This document shows positions 32,339-45,240 of a stretch of DNA of 64,000 nucleotides, piece after piece. The translations under genes were made by a program, and so were the position numbers. How positions within the stretch are numbered: the stretch's first letter is position 1; each line of letters starts with the position of its first letter. The notes under the pieces are model-generated. The model did no database searches. It was given only the letters and a program-made list of their open reading frames with translations, and was not told the DNA's origin. Source of the stretch: Thinopyrum elongatum (lineage: Eukaryota > Streptophyta > Magnoliopsida > Poales > Poaceae); the NCBI GenBank assembly GCA_011799875.1, contig CM022301.1, positions 213,053,888 through 213,117,887 of the forward strand, written 5' to 3'.

Positions 32339-35300
32339 ACCTGTGACACCCCCGGCTCAATCGTGCACTAATCATGCATGCAAATACACACGATCAAGCC
32401 TAAGGACTCACGAGAAGATATCACAACACAACTCTAAAACATAAATAAAGTCTTACAAGCTTTATATTACAAGCCAGGGGCCTCGAGGGCTCGAATACAT
32501 AAGCTCGCATACAAGCGTCAGCGGAAGCATCAGACATCTGAGTACAGATATAAAAGAAAACACAGATAGGCCCTTAAAAGGCGGGGCAAAGAAAACACTA
32601 TGATCGAAAGGCACAGGCCTCCTGCCTGGGACCCTCCGATCCTACTCCTGGTCGTTGGCAAGCTCGTAGTAGTAGTGATCGTCGACAGGGGCATCTGGCT
32701 CCGGGGCTCCATCATCTGGTTGCATCAAATGGATATGGGGAAAAGGAGGAAGCAAAGCAACCATGAGTACTCATCCGAAGTACTCAGCAAGCAAGGATCT
32801 ACACTACATATGCAACATTATCAAAGAAAGGCTATATATGTGGACTGGGCTGCAGAAATGCCAGAATAGAGGGAAGGCCTAGTCCTATCGAAGACTAGCA
32901 TCTTCAACGGTCTTGCAGCATTAGAAGAGTGTAGATTAGTACAATATAAAGTAGTAGTAGCAATAAGTATCAACCTCGGCCAGAGATCCTTTCTCGACTC
33001 CCTGCGAGAAAGCAATCCCAGAGCCCTAGTATCCATATCTCATCATTATGTTCTAGTTTTATCGATCGGGATACAACTCCGAGCGTACATTACCGAGGAT
33101 CCGGCTATGCATAGATTAGTTCTTCCCTGCAAGGGTGCACCAACTTACCCACCACGCTCGCTTAACTCCGGTCAGACACACTTTTCTGGGTCATGCTCGG
33201 CCTCGGCCAAACGACACACCGCAACCCTACCTAGAGCTCAGCAGAGAGGTCCCCGCCGGTCTACATCCTAAGCACTCAGGGGTCTTGGGCCATCGCCCTG
33301 TGCACTCCGGGTCGTTGCATGCAGGGTGGATACCAGCGTCGCCTCGGATGGCCGACACGATCCGACCGTGCCACAATGCTGAACTGGATGTCTGACAGAG
33401 CTTTCGGCTGATGCCACAATGTAGAGTACCCATATTTATTCCCGCGTGATGGTTAGTGCTATCGGGCCAGAGGCCCACTTAGATCACATATCCAAATCGT
33501 TAGCGTATTGGTAGCGCAGTAACAAGCAGAGACTCACGATCGATGTGACTGCGTCGCCCCGTCTCGAGGACTTGCGGCAAGGGCTAAGAATGCCCGGGCA
33601 CGCCTCGTATTCATATCTCGGGCACCCTCCAGGTCAACCCGTCTCCACATCACTCGCGGGTACCTCTCAAGGTCGACCTGCCTTTCCAAGTAACAGTAGT
33701 ACAGTCCAAGTATCCGTGTGTCCATAACATCAGGGGAATCCGAGGTATCACCCTCGTTGGATTCCTACTCGATGTATCTGTCAAGGTGAACTTAGGAGGA
33801 ATCACCCTCGAGGTTCACGCTTGAGGTGTTGCATGACAGCGTCGTTACCGGAAGTGGTGAAGGAGGAATCACCCTCGATGACCACGACCGAGTAACTACT
33901 CCACAAAGTTAACATCGAAAGTGCTTACGAGGTATCACCCTCGGCACTCGATGGTAACGATGTAGTGTCTTACAGATAAAGGGGGTGTGATGTGCGGTGC
34001 TGGGGCCTGGTTGTCGAGTCTTCCGATAATCCAGCGGGGCAATCGGGACAAGTGGGGTCACTGGGGTCTCTATCCAGCCTATACTAAGCAGTTTAGGATA
34101 AGCAGGTAAGGTATCAATAGTAGGTTACAATAAACAGGTTATGCATCAGAATGGGATAAATAGTAGCAGTAGCAATTTCTAATGCAAGCATAAGAGAGAA
34201 AAAATAGGCGATATCGGCATGTTCAAAAGGGGGGTGCTTGCTTGGTTGCTCGGCGGCAAAGGCAAGGTCGTCAACGGTGTCATCAGGCTCCTGAGCTGCG
34301 TCGGTCTCGGGGTCTACCGAGAGAGAAGAGGGGGAGGAAACAGATAAATACACAGCAAACATATGCAACACAGAGCATGATATGCTAACGTGCAGTGTAG
34401 GGTTGCCTAAAGACATATCTAAAACATTTTAGTTATTTTAGGATTTAAGTTGGAATTATTAACCGGGGTGTATGCACTATTCATCTACCGGAAACGGGTA
34501 AAAAGTTGCGGGTTCACCTCCGTAGAGGGTCCCGACACGGAAACAGATGGCACGGTTGGATTCGTCTCGTCGTTCTGAGCAACTTTCATGTATAAAGTTT
34601 TTCGATGTGAGTTACGGTTTAAATTCTATGATTTTTCAAGGTTTTAAATCTTTTTCTGGATTTATTTAATTAATTTAAATCAACATTATCCAGAACAGTA
34701 TAGGGTGACATCATCTTGATGTAATGATGATGTCAGCAGTCAACAGGGGCTGACCGGAGTCAAACCTGACAGGTGAGTCCCACTGGGACCCACATGTCAG
34801 CCTCTGTAACTAATTAACAGGGTTAATTTAAACTAATTAACTTTATTAGATGGTGGGCCCTATTGGTCAGTGGCTAATTAGTGATTTAATTAACTAAATT
34901 AGGATTAACATATTAATTAGCACTTTTAGTATTTATAAAAATGTTTAAAACGCGCGGGGCCCGCATGTCAGTGACACGGGCGCCCAGTCAGCGGCGACCA
35001 TTGACTGGTCAACGTGGCCGCGGGGCCCAGCGTCAGTGGCCCTGGGTGGGACCCGGTCAGTGCCACGTCGGCGATGACCGAAGCCTCGCCGGAATCACGC
35101 CGGCGAGCTCGTTTCACGGCGGCGTGCGTCGGATATCGTCGGGATTCGTCGTCCGGTGACCAAATCGACGGCGGCTAGCGGCATTTGAACGGGAAGATCG
35201 ATCCGCGTCGATCTACGGCCCTAGCGCGAGCTAAATCGGCCGGAGTTGCATGCTAGGACTACCGCGGCGGCGCCGGAGTTCGGGCGAACGTGGGATCGGC

Positions 35301-36451
35301 GCCAGGGGCCACGGGGAGGGCAGCGGACAGGCGCTACGGGTTCGGACGGTGGCCTTGAATGCGAACACGAGCACGGGCGTGGACTGCGGACACAGGGGCC
35401 ACGCCAGCGAGCTCGACCGCGGTGGCGTGAGCGCGAGTGCGTCGAGGGCGAGCTACGGCCAGCTAGAGGGGGTAGGGACGGGCGCAACCAGCGCAGGAGC
35501 TCACCGCGGGGCGTAGGGTCTAGGCAACGAGCTTGGGGAGGTCCGATGAAGCGAGATGGTGGGGGAGCTCCGGCGTCTGGAGGAGGAAGATGACGGCGCT
35601 GCGGGCGCTCCGGTGGTTCCTGGCTCGCGTGCGCGGTCGGGGACGACGAGGCGGACGACGGTTGTGCTTCAGGGCATGGCGGCGAGGCACGGGGCGGTCG
35701 GTGGCCGCGGTGGTGGGAGCTGGACGGCGGCGATGGCGCTCGGGCGAGGGGGATCTCGCGAGGCAGAGAGGGGGAGAGTGAGAGGGAGAGGCCAGGGATG
35801 CGGGGGGCCTTGCCCTTATCCTCCACGCGCGGGTGCAGGCGCGCACTGTCGAACAGAGAGCGAGGGGGGCCGGGGAGAGGGCGCGGGCGCGCGCGTGCAG
35901 GAGGCGACAGCGAGCGGGGAGGAGCAGTTGGGGAGGTGGGGGAAGAGGCTTGGCGGGCTGGGCTGCACTGTGCCAGGTGGGCTTAAGTACGGAGTAGCTT
36001 CTGGCCTTTTGTCTTTTTTTTCTGTTTTTCTTTTTCCAGTATCTTTTGCATTTTCCTTTAGCCACAAATGACTTTGCAAAAATATGCCACTGGCCAAAAC
36101 AAAATACTTTAGAATATTTTGCTCTGCCACATAAAGTTTGGACAATTTTGGAATTCATTTGGATTTTTCAAAAATGAAAAGGCATTTAAAGTGCTGTTTT
36201 TGCACTGTTTTAAATGCACTAACCCAAATATGAGTTGATGGTGATGTTGTTTTCCTTAACAACATTTGTTTTGGAATATTTGCTGGATGATGAACATTTT
36301 TCTAGACTTTTGGGCAACTTTATTTTGCACTTAGAATTTGAATTGTTTTCAGAGAAGAAATTTGAAAGGAGATATGATCCAAATGATGTTTAAGCACTGT
36401 TGATCATGATGACATGGCATTATCAAAAGGGGGATTACTGTAGCTAACCAC

Positions 36452-38191
36452 TGAAGGAAATATGCCCTAGAGGCAATAATAAAGTTGTTATTTATATTTC
36501 CTTATATCATGATAAATGTTTATTATTCATGCTATAATTGTATTAACCGGAAACTTAATACATGTGTGAATACATAGACAAACAGAGTGTCACTAGTATG
36601 CCTCTACTTGACTAGCTCGTTAATCAAAGATGGTTAAGTTTCCTAGCCATGGACATGAGTTGTCATTTGATGAACGGGATCACATCATTAGAGAATGATG
36701 TGATTGACAAGACCCATCCGTTAGCTTAGCACGATGATCGTTTAGTTTGTTGCTATTGCTTTCTTCATGACTTATACAAGTTCCTATGACTATGAGATTA
36801 TGCAACTCCCGAATACCGGAGGAACACTTAGTGTGCTATCAAACGTCACAACGTAACTGGGTGATTATAAAGATGCTCTACAGGTGTCTCCGAAGGTGTT
36901 TGTTGAGTTGGCATAGATCGAGATTAGGATTTGTCACTCCGATTGTCGGAGAGGTATCTCTGGGCCCTCTCGGTAATGCACATCATATGAAGCCTTGCAA
37001 GCAATGTGACTAATGAGTTAGTTATGGGATGATGCATTACGGAACGAGTAAAGAGACTTGCCGGTAACGAGATTGAACTAGGTATGATGATACCGACGAT
37101 CGAATCTCGGGCAAGTAACATACCGATGACAAAGGGAACAACGTATGTTGTTATGCGGTTTGACCGATAAAGATCTTCGTAGAATATGTGGGAGCCAATA
37201 TGAGCATACAGGTTCCGCTATTGGTTATTGACCGGAGATGAGTCTCGGTCATGTCTACATAGTTCTCGAACCCGTAGGGTCCGCACGCTTAACGTTCGAT
37301 GACGATCGGTATTATGAGTTTATGTGTTTTGATGTACCGAAGGTAGTTCGGAATCCCGGATGTGATCATGGACATGATGAGGAGTCTCGAAATGGTCGAG
37401 ACATAAAGATTGATATATTGGACCATGTTATTCGGACACCGGAAGTGTTCCGGAAGGTTTCGGATAAAACCGGAGTGCCGGAGGGTTACCGAACCCCCCC
37501 CCCCCAGGAAGTTATGGGCCCTTAGTGGGCTTTAGGGGAGAGAGAGGACAGCTGCCAGGAGGTGGCGCCCCCCCCCCCCCCAAGGGGAGTCCGAATTGGA
37601 CTAGGGGAGGGGGGCGCAGCCCCTCTTTCCCTCTCCCTCTCCCTCCCTTTCCTTCTCCTCCTAGTTGGACTAGGAAAGGGGGAAACCTACTCCTACTAGG
37701 AGTAGGATTCCTCCCCCCTTGGCGCGCCCTATGAGGGCCGGCCGGCCTCCCCCTTGCTCCTTTATATACGGGGGCAGGAGGTACCCTAGAACACACAAGT
37801 TGATTGTTTTTAGCCGTGTGCGGTGCCCCCCTCCACAGATTTCCACCTCGGTCATATTTTCGGAGAGCTTAGGCGAAGCCCTGCCGGAATCACTTCATCA
37901 TCACTGTCACCACGTCGTTGTGCTGACGGAACTCTCCCTCGGCCTCAGCTGGATCAAGAGTTCGAGGGACGTCACCGAGCTGAACGTGTGCAGATCGCGG
38001 AGGTGCCGTGCGTTCGGTACTTGATTGGTTGGATCACGAAGACGTTCGACTACATCAACCGCGTTACTAAATGCTTCCGCTTTCGGTCTACGAGGGTACG
38101 TAGACACACTCTCCCCGCTCGTTGCTATGCTTCTCCTAGATAGATCTTGCGTGATCGTAGGATTTTTTTTGAAATACTACGTTCCCCAACA
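36452..38191 (+). repeat. Copia 5' LTR
   Basis: 1740 bp. A TATA box (CTTTATATACGG) lies near 37759. C-runs at 37495-37505 and 37569-37582 differ in length from the 3' LTR. Confidence 0.93.
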
Positions 38192-38192
38192 G

Positions 38193-38206
38193 TGGCATCC
38201 GAGCCA
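38193..38206 (+). promoter_or_regulatory. Copia primer-binding site, variant
   Basis: TGGCATCCGAGCCA one base after the LTR, compared with the common TGGTATCAGAGC complement of initiator tRNA-Met. It has two mismatches in the first 12 bases. Confidence 0.65.
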
Positions 38207-39463
38207 GGTCTATGCGTAGATGATTTGCACGAGTAGAACACAAAGAGTTGTGGGCGTGGGTGTATACATATTGCTTGCCGTTACTAGTTGTTACTTGGTT
38301 CAGCGGTATTATGAGATGAAGCGGCCCGGACCGACATTACGCGTACGCTTACGCGAGACTGGTTTCACCGCTGCGAGCACTCGTTGCTTAAAGGTGACTG
38401 GCGGGTGTCTGTCTCTCTCACTTTAGTTGAATCGGTTTCAATGAAGAGGGTTCTTTTAGAAGATCAAAAAGCAATCACTACACCATGTTGTGGTTTTGAT
38501 GCGTAGGTAAGAACGGTTCTTTCTAGAAGCCCGTAGCAGCCACGTAAAACTTGCAACAACAAAGTAGAGGACGTCTAACTTGTTTTTGCAGGGCTTGCTG
38601 TGATTTGATATGGTCAAGACATGATGTGATATAATTTGTTGTATGAGATGATCATGTTTTGTAACAAAGTTATCGGCAACCGGCAGGAGCCATATGGTTG
38701 TCGCTTTATTGTATGCAATGCAATCGCCATGTAATTGTTTTTACTTTATCACTAAGCGGTAGCGATAGTCGTAGAAGCAATAGTTGGCGAGATGACAACG
38801 ATGCTACGATGGAGATCATACTGGGGCGCCGGTGATGATGGAGATCAAGCTGGGGCGCCGGTGATGATGGTAATCATGATGGTGCTTTGGAGATGAAGAC
38901 CAAAGGCACAAGATGATGATGGCCATATCATATCACTTATATTGAATTGCATGTGATGTTAATCCTTTCATGCATCTTATTTTGCTTACTACGGTGGTAG
39001 CATTATAAGATGATCTCTCACTAAATTTCAAGGTACAAGTGTTCTCCCTGAGTATGCATCGTTGCTACAGTTCGTCGTGCCGAGACACCACGTGATGATC
39101 GGGTGTGATAAGCTCTACGTTCACATACAACGGGTGCAAGCCAGTTTTGCACACGCAGAATACTCGGGTTAAACTTGACGAGCCTAGCATATGCAGATAT
39201 GGCCTCGGAACACTGGAGACCGAAAGGTCAAACGTGAATCATATAGTAGATATGATCACCATAGAGATGTTCACCATTGAAAACTACTCCATCTCACGTG
39301 ATGATCGGACATGGTTTAGTTGATATGGATCACGTGATCATTTAGATGACTAGAGGGATGTCTATCTAAGTGGGAGTTCTTAAGTAATATGATTAATTGA
39401 ACTTTAATTTATCATGAACTTAGTACCTGATAGTTTTTTGCATGTCTATGTTGTTGTAGATCA
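38207..39463 (+). other. Copia untranslated leader with a 31-bp duplication
   Basis: A 1.26-kb leader without a long frame. It contains a tandem duplication of a unit with TGGAGATCA, TACTGGGGCGCCGG or AGCTGGGGCGCCGG and TGATGA (about 38809-38870). Long leaders with structure are usual in BARE-type elements. Confidence 0.6.
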
Positions 39464-42400
39464 ATGGCCCATGCTACTGTTCCTTTGAATTTTAATGCGT
39501 TCCTAGAAAAAGCTAAGTTGAAAGATGATGGTAGCAACTACACGGACTGGGTCCATAACTTGAGGATTATCCTCATTGCTGCACAGAAGAATTACGTCCT
39601 GGAAGCACCGCTAGGTGCTAGGCCTGCTGCAGACGCTACTGATGACGTCAAGAACGTCTGGCAGAGCAAAGCTGATGACTACTCGATAGTTCAGTGTGCC
39701 ATGCTTTACGGCTTAGAACTGGGACTTCAACGACATTTTGAACGTCATGGAGCATATGAGATGTTCCAGGAGTTGAAGTTAATATTTCAAGCAAATGCCC
39801 GGATTGAGAGATATGAAGTCTCCAATAAGTTCTATAGCTGCAAAATGGAGGAGAATAGTTCTGTCAGTGAGCATATACTCAAAATGTCTGGGTATCATAA
39901 TCACTTGACTCAGCTGGGAGTTAATCTTCCAGTTGATAGTGTCATTGACAGAGTTCTTCAATCACTGCCACCAAGCTACAAGAGCTTCGTGATGAACTAT
40001 AATATGCAAGGGATGGATAAGACAATTCCCGAGCTCTTTGCAATGCTAAAGGCTGTGGAGGTAGAAATCAAAAAGGAGCATCAAGTGTTGATGGTCAACA
40101 AGACCACCAGTTTCAAGAAAAAGGGTAAAGGGAAGAAGGGGAACTTCAAGAAGAACGGCAAGCAAGTTGCTGCTCAAGTGAAGAAGCCCAAGTCTGGACC
40201 TAAGCCTGATACTGAGTGCTTCTACTGCAAAGGGACTGGTCACTGGAAGCGGAACTGCCCCAAGTATTTGGCGGATAAGAAGGATGGCAAAGTGAACAAA
40301 GGTATATGTGATATACATGTTATTGATGTGTACCTTACTAATGCTCGCAGTAGTGCCTGGGTATTTGATACTGGTTCTGTTGCTAATATTTGCAACTCGA
40401 AACAGGGACTATGGATTAAGCGAAGATTGGCTAAGGACGAGGTGACGATGCGTGTGGGAAATGGTTCCAAAGTCGATGTGATCGCCGTCGGCACGCTACC
40501 TCTACATCTACCTTCGGGATTAGTTTTAGACCTGAATAATTGTTATTTGGTGCCAGCGTTAAGCATGAACATTATATCTGGATCTTGTTTGATGCGAGAC
40601 GGTTATTCATTTAAATCTGAGAATAATGGTTGTTCTATTTATATGAGTAATATCTTTTATGGTCATGCACCCTTGAAGAGTGGTCTATTTTTGTTAAATC
40701 TCGATAGTAGTGATACACATATTCATAATATTGAAACCAAAAGATGCAGAGTTGATAATGATAGTGCAACTTATTTGTGGCACTGCCGTTTGGGTCATAT
40801 TGGTGTAAAGCGCATGAAGAAACTCCATACTGATGGACTTTTGGAATCACTTGATTATGAATCACTTGGTACTTGCGAACCATGCCTCAAAGGCAAGATG
40901 ACTAAAACTCCGTTCTCCGGAACAATGGAGCGAGCAACGGATTTATTGGAAATAATACATACTGATGTATGCGGTCCGATGAATATTGAGGCTCGCGGCG
41001 GGTATCGTTATTTTCTGACCTTCACAGATGATTTGAGCAGATATGGGTATATCTACTTGATGAAACATAAGTCTGAAACATTTGAAAAGTTCAAAGAATT
41101 TCAGAGTGAAGTGGAAAATCATCGTAACAAGAAAATAAAGTTTCTGCGATCCGATCGTGGAGGAGAATATTTGAGTTACGAGTTTGGTCTTCATTTGAAA
41201 CAATGCGGAATAGTTTCGCAACTCACGCCACCCGGAACACCACAGCGCAATGGTGTATCCGAACGTCATAACCGCACTTTATTAGATATGGTGCGATCTA
41301 TGATGTCTCTTACTGATTTACCGCTATCGTTTTGGGGTTATGCTTTAGAGACGACTGCATTCATATTAAATAGGGCACCATCTAAATCCGTTTAGACGAC
41401 ACCTTATGAACTGTGGTTTGGCAAGAAACCCAAGTTGTCATTTCTTAAAGTTTGGGGCTGCGATGCTTATGTGAAAAAGCTTCAACCTGATAAGCTCGAA
41501 CCCAAATCGGAGAAATGTGTCTTCATAGGATACCCAAAGGAGACTATTGGGTACACCTTCTATCACAGATCCGAAGGCAAGACATTCGTTGCTAAGAATG
41601 GATCCTTTCTAGAGAAGGAGTTTCTCTCGAAAGAAGTGAGTGGGAGGAAAGTAGAACTTGATGAGGTAACTGTACCTGCTCCCTTATTGGAAAGTAGTTC
41701 ATCACAGAAATCAGTTCCTGTGACTCCTACACCAATTAGTGAGGAAGCTAATGATGATGATCATGTAACTTCAGATCAAGTTACTACCAAACCTCGTAGG
41801 TCAACCAGAGTAAAATCCGCACCAGAGTGGTACGGTAATCTGGTTCTGGAGGTCATGTTACTTGACCATGACGAACCTACGAACTATGAGGAAGCGATGA
41901 TGAGCCCAGATTCCGCGAAATGGCTTGAGGCCATGAAATCTGAGATGGGATCCATGTATGAGAACAAAGTGGACTTTGGTTGACTTGCCCGATGATCGGC
42001 AAGCCATAGAGAATAAATGGATTTTCAAGAAGAAGACTGACGCTGACGGTAATGTTACTGTCTACAAAGCTCGACTTGTTGCAAAAGGTTTTCGACAAGT
42101 TCAAGGAGTTGACTACGATGAGACCTTCTCACCCGCAGCGATGCTTAAGTCCGTCCGAATCATGTTAGCAATTGCCGCATTTTATGATTATGAAATTTGG
42201 CAAATGGATGTAAAAACTGCATTCCTGAATGGATTTCTGGAAGAAGAGTTGTATATGATACAACCCGAAGGTTTTATCGATCCAAAGGATGCTAACAAAT
42301 TGTGCAAGCTCCAGCGATCCATTTATGGACTGGTGCAAGCATCTCGGAGTTGGAATAAACATTTTGATAGTGTGATCAAAGCATATGGTTTTATACAGAC

Positions 42401-43445
42401 TTTCGGAGAAGCCTGTATTTACAAGAAAGTGAGTGGGAGCTCTGCAGCATTTCTAATATTATATGTGGATGACATATTGTTGATTGGAAATGATATAGAA
42501 TTTCTGGATAGCATAAAAGGATACTTGAATAAAAGTTTTTCAATGAAAGACCTCGGTGAAGCTGCTTATATATTGGGCATCAAGATCTATAGAGATAGAT
42601 CAAGACGCTTAATTGGACTTCCACAAAGCACATACCTTGATAAAGTTTTGAAGAAGTTCAAAATGGATCAAGCAAAGAAAGGGTTCTTGCCTGTGTTGCA
42701 AGGTGTGAAGTTGAGTAAGACTCAATGCCCGACCACTGCAGAAGATAGAGAGAAAATGAAAGTCATTCCCTATGCCTCAGCCATAGGTTCTATCATGTAT
42801 GCAATGCTGTGTACCAGACCTGATGTGTGCCTTGCTATAAGTTTAGCAGGGAGGTACCAAAGTAATCCAGGAGTGGATCACTGGATAGCGGTCAAGAACA
42901 TCCTGAAATACCTGAAAAGGACTAAGGATATGTTTCTCATTTATGGAGGTGACAAAGAGCTCGTCGTAAATGGTTACGTCGATGCAAGTTTTGACACTGA
43001 TCCGGATGACTCTAAGTCACAAACCGGATACGTATTTATATTGAACAGTGGAGCTGTCAGTTGGTGCAGTTCTAAGCAAAGCGTCGTGGCAGGATCTACA
43101 TGTGAAGCGGAGTACATAGCTACTTCAGAAGCAGCGAATGAAGGAGTCTGGATGAAGGAGTTCATATCCGATCTAGGTGTCATACCTAGTGCATCGGGTC
43201 CAATGAAAATCTTTTGTGACAATACTGGTGCAATTGCCTTGGCAAAGGAATCCAGATTTCACAAGAGAACCAAGCACATCAAGAGACGCTTCAATTCCAT
43301 CCGTGATCAAGTCAAGGAGGGATACATAGAGATTTGCAAAATACATACGGATCTGAATGTTGCAGACCCGTTGATTAAGCCTCTCTCACGAGCAAAACAT
43401 GATCAGCACCAAGACTCCATGGGTGTTAGAATCATTACTGTGTAA
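39464..43445 (+). pseudogene. Copia gag-pol polyprotein with one stop and one frameshift
   Basis: The ATG at 39464 opens a polyprotein in copia order. Gag ends with a zinc knuckle (residues 252-265, CFYCKGTGHWKRNC). The protease has FDTGS near 302. Integrase has the LWHCRLGH...CEPC zinc site from 440 and acidic residues in HTDVCGPM and RSDRGGEY. A TAG at 41393-41395 ends the first part; the same frame continues to about 41980. There a small deletion, apparently of two bases, shifts frame, and RT/RNase H are read from 41958 to 43445. RT has YVDDILLIG (catalytic YVDD at 42462); RNase H has GYVDASFDTD. Everything else is open, so the ancestor was active recently. Confidence 0.95.
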
Positions 43446-43466
43446 TCTAGATTATTGACTCTAGTG

Positions 43467-43478
43467 CAAGTGGGAGAC
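43467..43478 (+). promoter_or_regulatory. Copia polypurine tract
   Basis: GCAAGTGGGAGAC directly before the 3' LTR, primer for plus-strand cDNA. Confidence 0.85.
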
Positions 43479-45217
43479 TGAAGGAAATATGCCCTAGAGG
43501 CAATAATAAAGTTGTTATTTATATTTCCTTATATCATGATAAATGTTTATTATTCATGCTAGAATTGTATTAACCGGAAACTTAATACATGTGTGAATAC
43601 ATAGACAAACAGAGTGTCACTAGTATGCCTCTACTTGACTAGCTCATTAATCAAAGATGGTTAAGTTTCCTAGCCATGGACATGATTTGTCATTTGATGA
43701 ATGGGATCACATCATTAGATAATGATGTGATTGACAAGACCCATCCATTAGCTTAGCACGATGATCGTTTAGTTTGTTGCTATTGCTTTCTTCATGACTT
43801 ATACAAGTTCCTATGACTATGAGATTATGCAACTCCCGAATACCGGAGGAACACTTAGTGTGCTATCAAACATCACAACGTAACTGGGTGATTATAAAGA
43901 TGCTCTACAGGTGTCTCCGAAGGTGTTTGTTGAGTTGGCATAGATCGAGATTAGGATTTGTCACTCCGATTGTCGGAGAGGTATCTCTGGGCCCTCTCGG
44001 TAATGCACATCATATGAAGCCTTGCAAGCAATGTGACTAATGAGTTAGTTATGGGATGATGCATTACGGAACGAGTAAAGAGACTTGCCGGTAACGAGAT
44101 TGAACTAGGTATGATGATACAGACGATCGAATCTCGGGCAAGTAACATACCGATGACAAAGGGAACAACGTATGTTGTTATGCGGTTTGACCGATAAAGA
44201 TCTTCGTAGAATATGTGGTAGCCAATATGAGCATCCAGGTTCCGCTATTGGTTATTGACCGGAGATGAGTCTCGGTCATGTCTACATAGTTCTCGAACCC
44301 GTAGGGTCCGCACGCTTAACGTTCGATGATGATCGGTATTATGAGTTTATGTGTTTTGATGTACCGAAGGTAGTTCGGAATCCCGGATGTGATCACGGAC
44401 ATGACGAGGAGTCTCGAAATGGTCGAGAAATAAATATTGATATATTGGACCATGTTATTCGGACACCGGAAGTGTTCCGGAAGGTTTCGGATAAAACCGG
44501 AGTGCCGGAGGGTTACCGAACCCCCCCCCCCCCCGGGAAGTTATGGGCCCTTAGTGGGCTTTAGGGGAGAGAGAGGACAGCAGCCAGGAGGTGGCGCCCC
44601 CCCCCCAAGGGGAGTCCGAATTGGACTAGGGGAGGGGGGCGCAGTCCCTCTTTCCCTCTCCCTCTCCCTCCCTTTCCTTCTCCTCCTAGTTGGACTAGGA
44701 AAGGGGGAAACATACTCCTACTAGGAGTAGGATTCCTCCCCCCTTGGCACGCCCTATGAGGGCCAGCCGGCCTCCCCCTTGCTCCTTTATATACGGGGGC
44801 AGGGGGGCACCCTAGAACACACAAGTTGATTGTTTTTAGCCGTGTGCGGTGCCCCCCTCCACAGATTTCCACCTCGGTCATATTTTCGGAGAGCTTAGGC
44901 GAAGCCCTGCCGGAATCACTTCATCATCACCGTCACCACGTCGTTGTGCTGACGGAACTCTCCCTTGGCCTCAGCTGGATCAAGAGTTCGAGGGACGTCA
45001 CCGAGCTGAACGTGTGCAGATCGCGGAGGTGCCGTGCGTTCGGTACTTGATCGGTTGGATCGCGAAGACGTTCGACTACATCAACCGCGTTACTAAATGC
45101 TTCCGCTTTCGGTCTACGAGGGTACGTAGACACACTCTCCCCGCTCGTTGCTATGCTTCTCCTAGATAGATCTTGCGTGATCATACGATTTTTTTTGAAA
45201 TACTACATTCCCCAACA
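43479..45217 (+). repeat. Copia 3' LTR
   Basis: 1739 bp, TGAAGGAAATATG to ...TTCCCCAACA, followed by the ACCAC duplication and the last 13 bp of the chromovirus LTR. Confidence 0.93.
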
Positions 45218-45240
45218 ACCACTGGGGGTGTTACAGGCCA

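Larger units (their letters stand above)
36452..45217 (+). mobile_element. Ty1/copia retrotransposon, Angela/BARE-related, nearly intact
   Basis: Complete element of 8,766 bp with LTRs of 1740 and 1739 bp, primer site, leader, one gag-pol frame and polypurine tract, flanked by the perfect duplication ACCAC (36447-36451, 45218-45222). LTR ends are TGAAGGAAATATG...CCCCAACA. The two LTRs differ at roughly 28 positions by eye (about 1.6%) plus C-run lengths. The coding part carries one stop and one frameshift only. With the LARD-like element it is the youngest insertion visible. Confidence 0.95.
15027..45235 (-). mobile_element. Chromovirus (Ty3/gypsy, Tekay/Del-like) with two later insertions
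   Basis: A full gypsy element on the minus strand with LTRs at 32342-45235 (5') and 15027-19159 (3'), an initiator-Met primer site, gag, protease, RT/RNase H, integrase and chromodomain in that order, and a polypurine tract. It is flanked by the duplication GGCCA (15022-15026, 45236-45240). The LTR termini read TGTAACACCCCCAGTGG...GGGGGTGTCACA. The chromodomain places it among the chromoviruses. The total is 30,209 bp. Removing the LTR element in gag (22543-30736) and the copia element in the 5' LTR (36452-45217) leaves about 13.2 kb. Several stops make it non-autonomous now. Confidence 0.93.
32342..45235 (-). repeat. Chromovirus 5' LTR, split by the copia element
   Basis: The LTR covers 32342-36451 and 45223-45235, about 4.12 kb without the copia insertion and its extra duplication copy. 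It aligns with the 3' LTR at 15027-19159, with scattered substitutions and some small indels. The copia element sits only about 13 bp from the LTR start (TGTAACACCCCCAGTGGT), so it separates the terminus from nearly all of the LTR. Confidence 0.9.

Noticed and set aside
36786..37525. Frames repeated at 43813-44564 that look like a conserved gene pair
   Set aside because: They are the same copia LTR read twice; identity reflects the LTR, not coding constraint.
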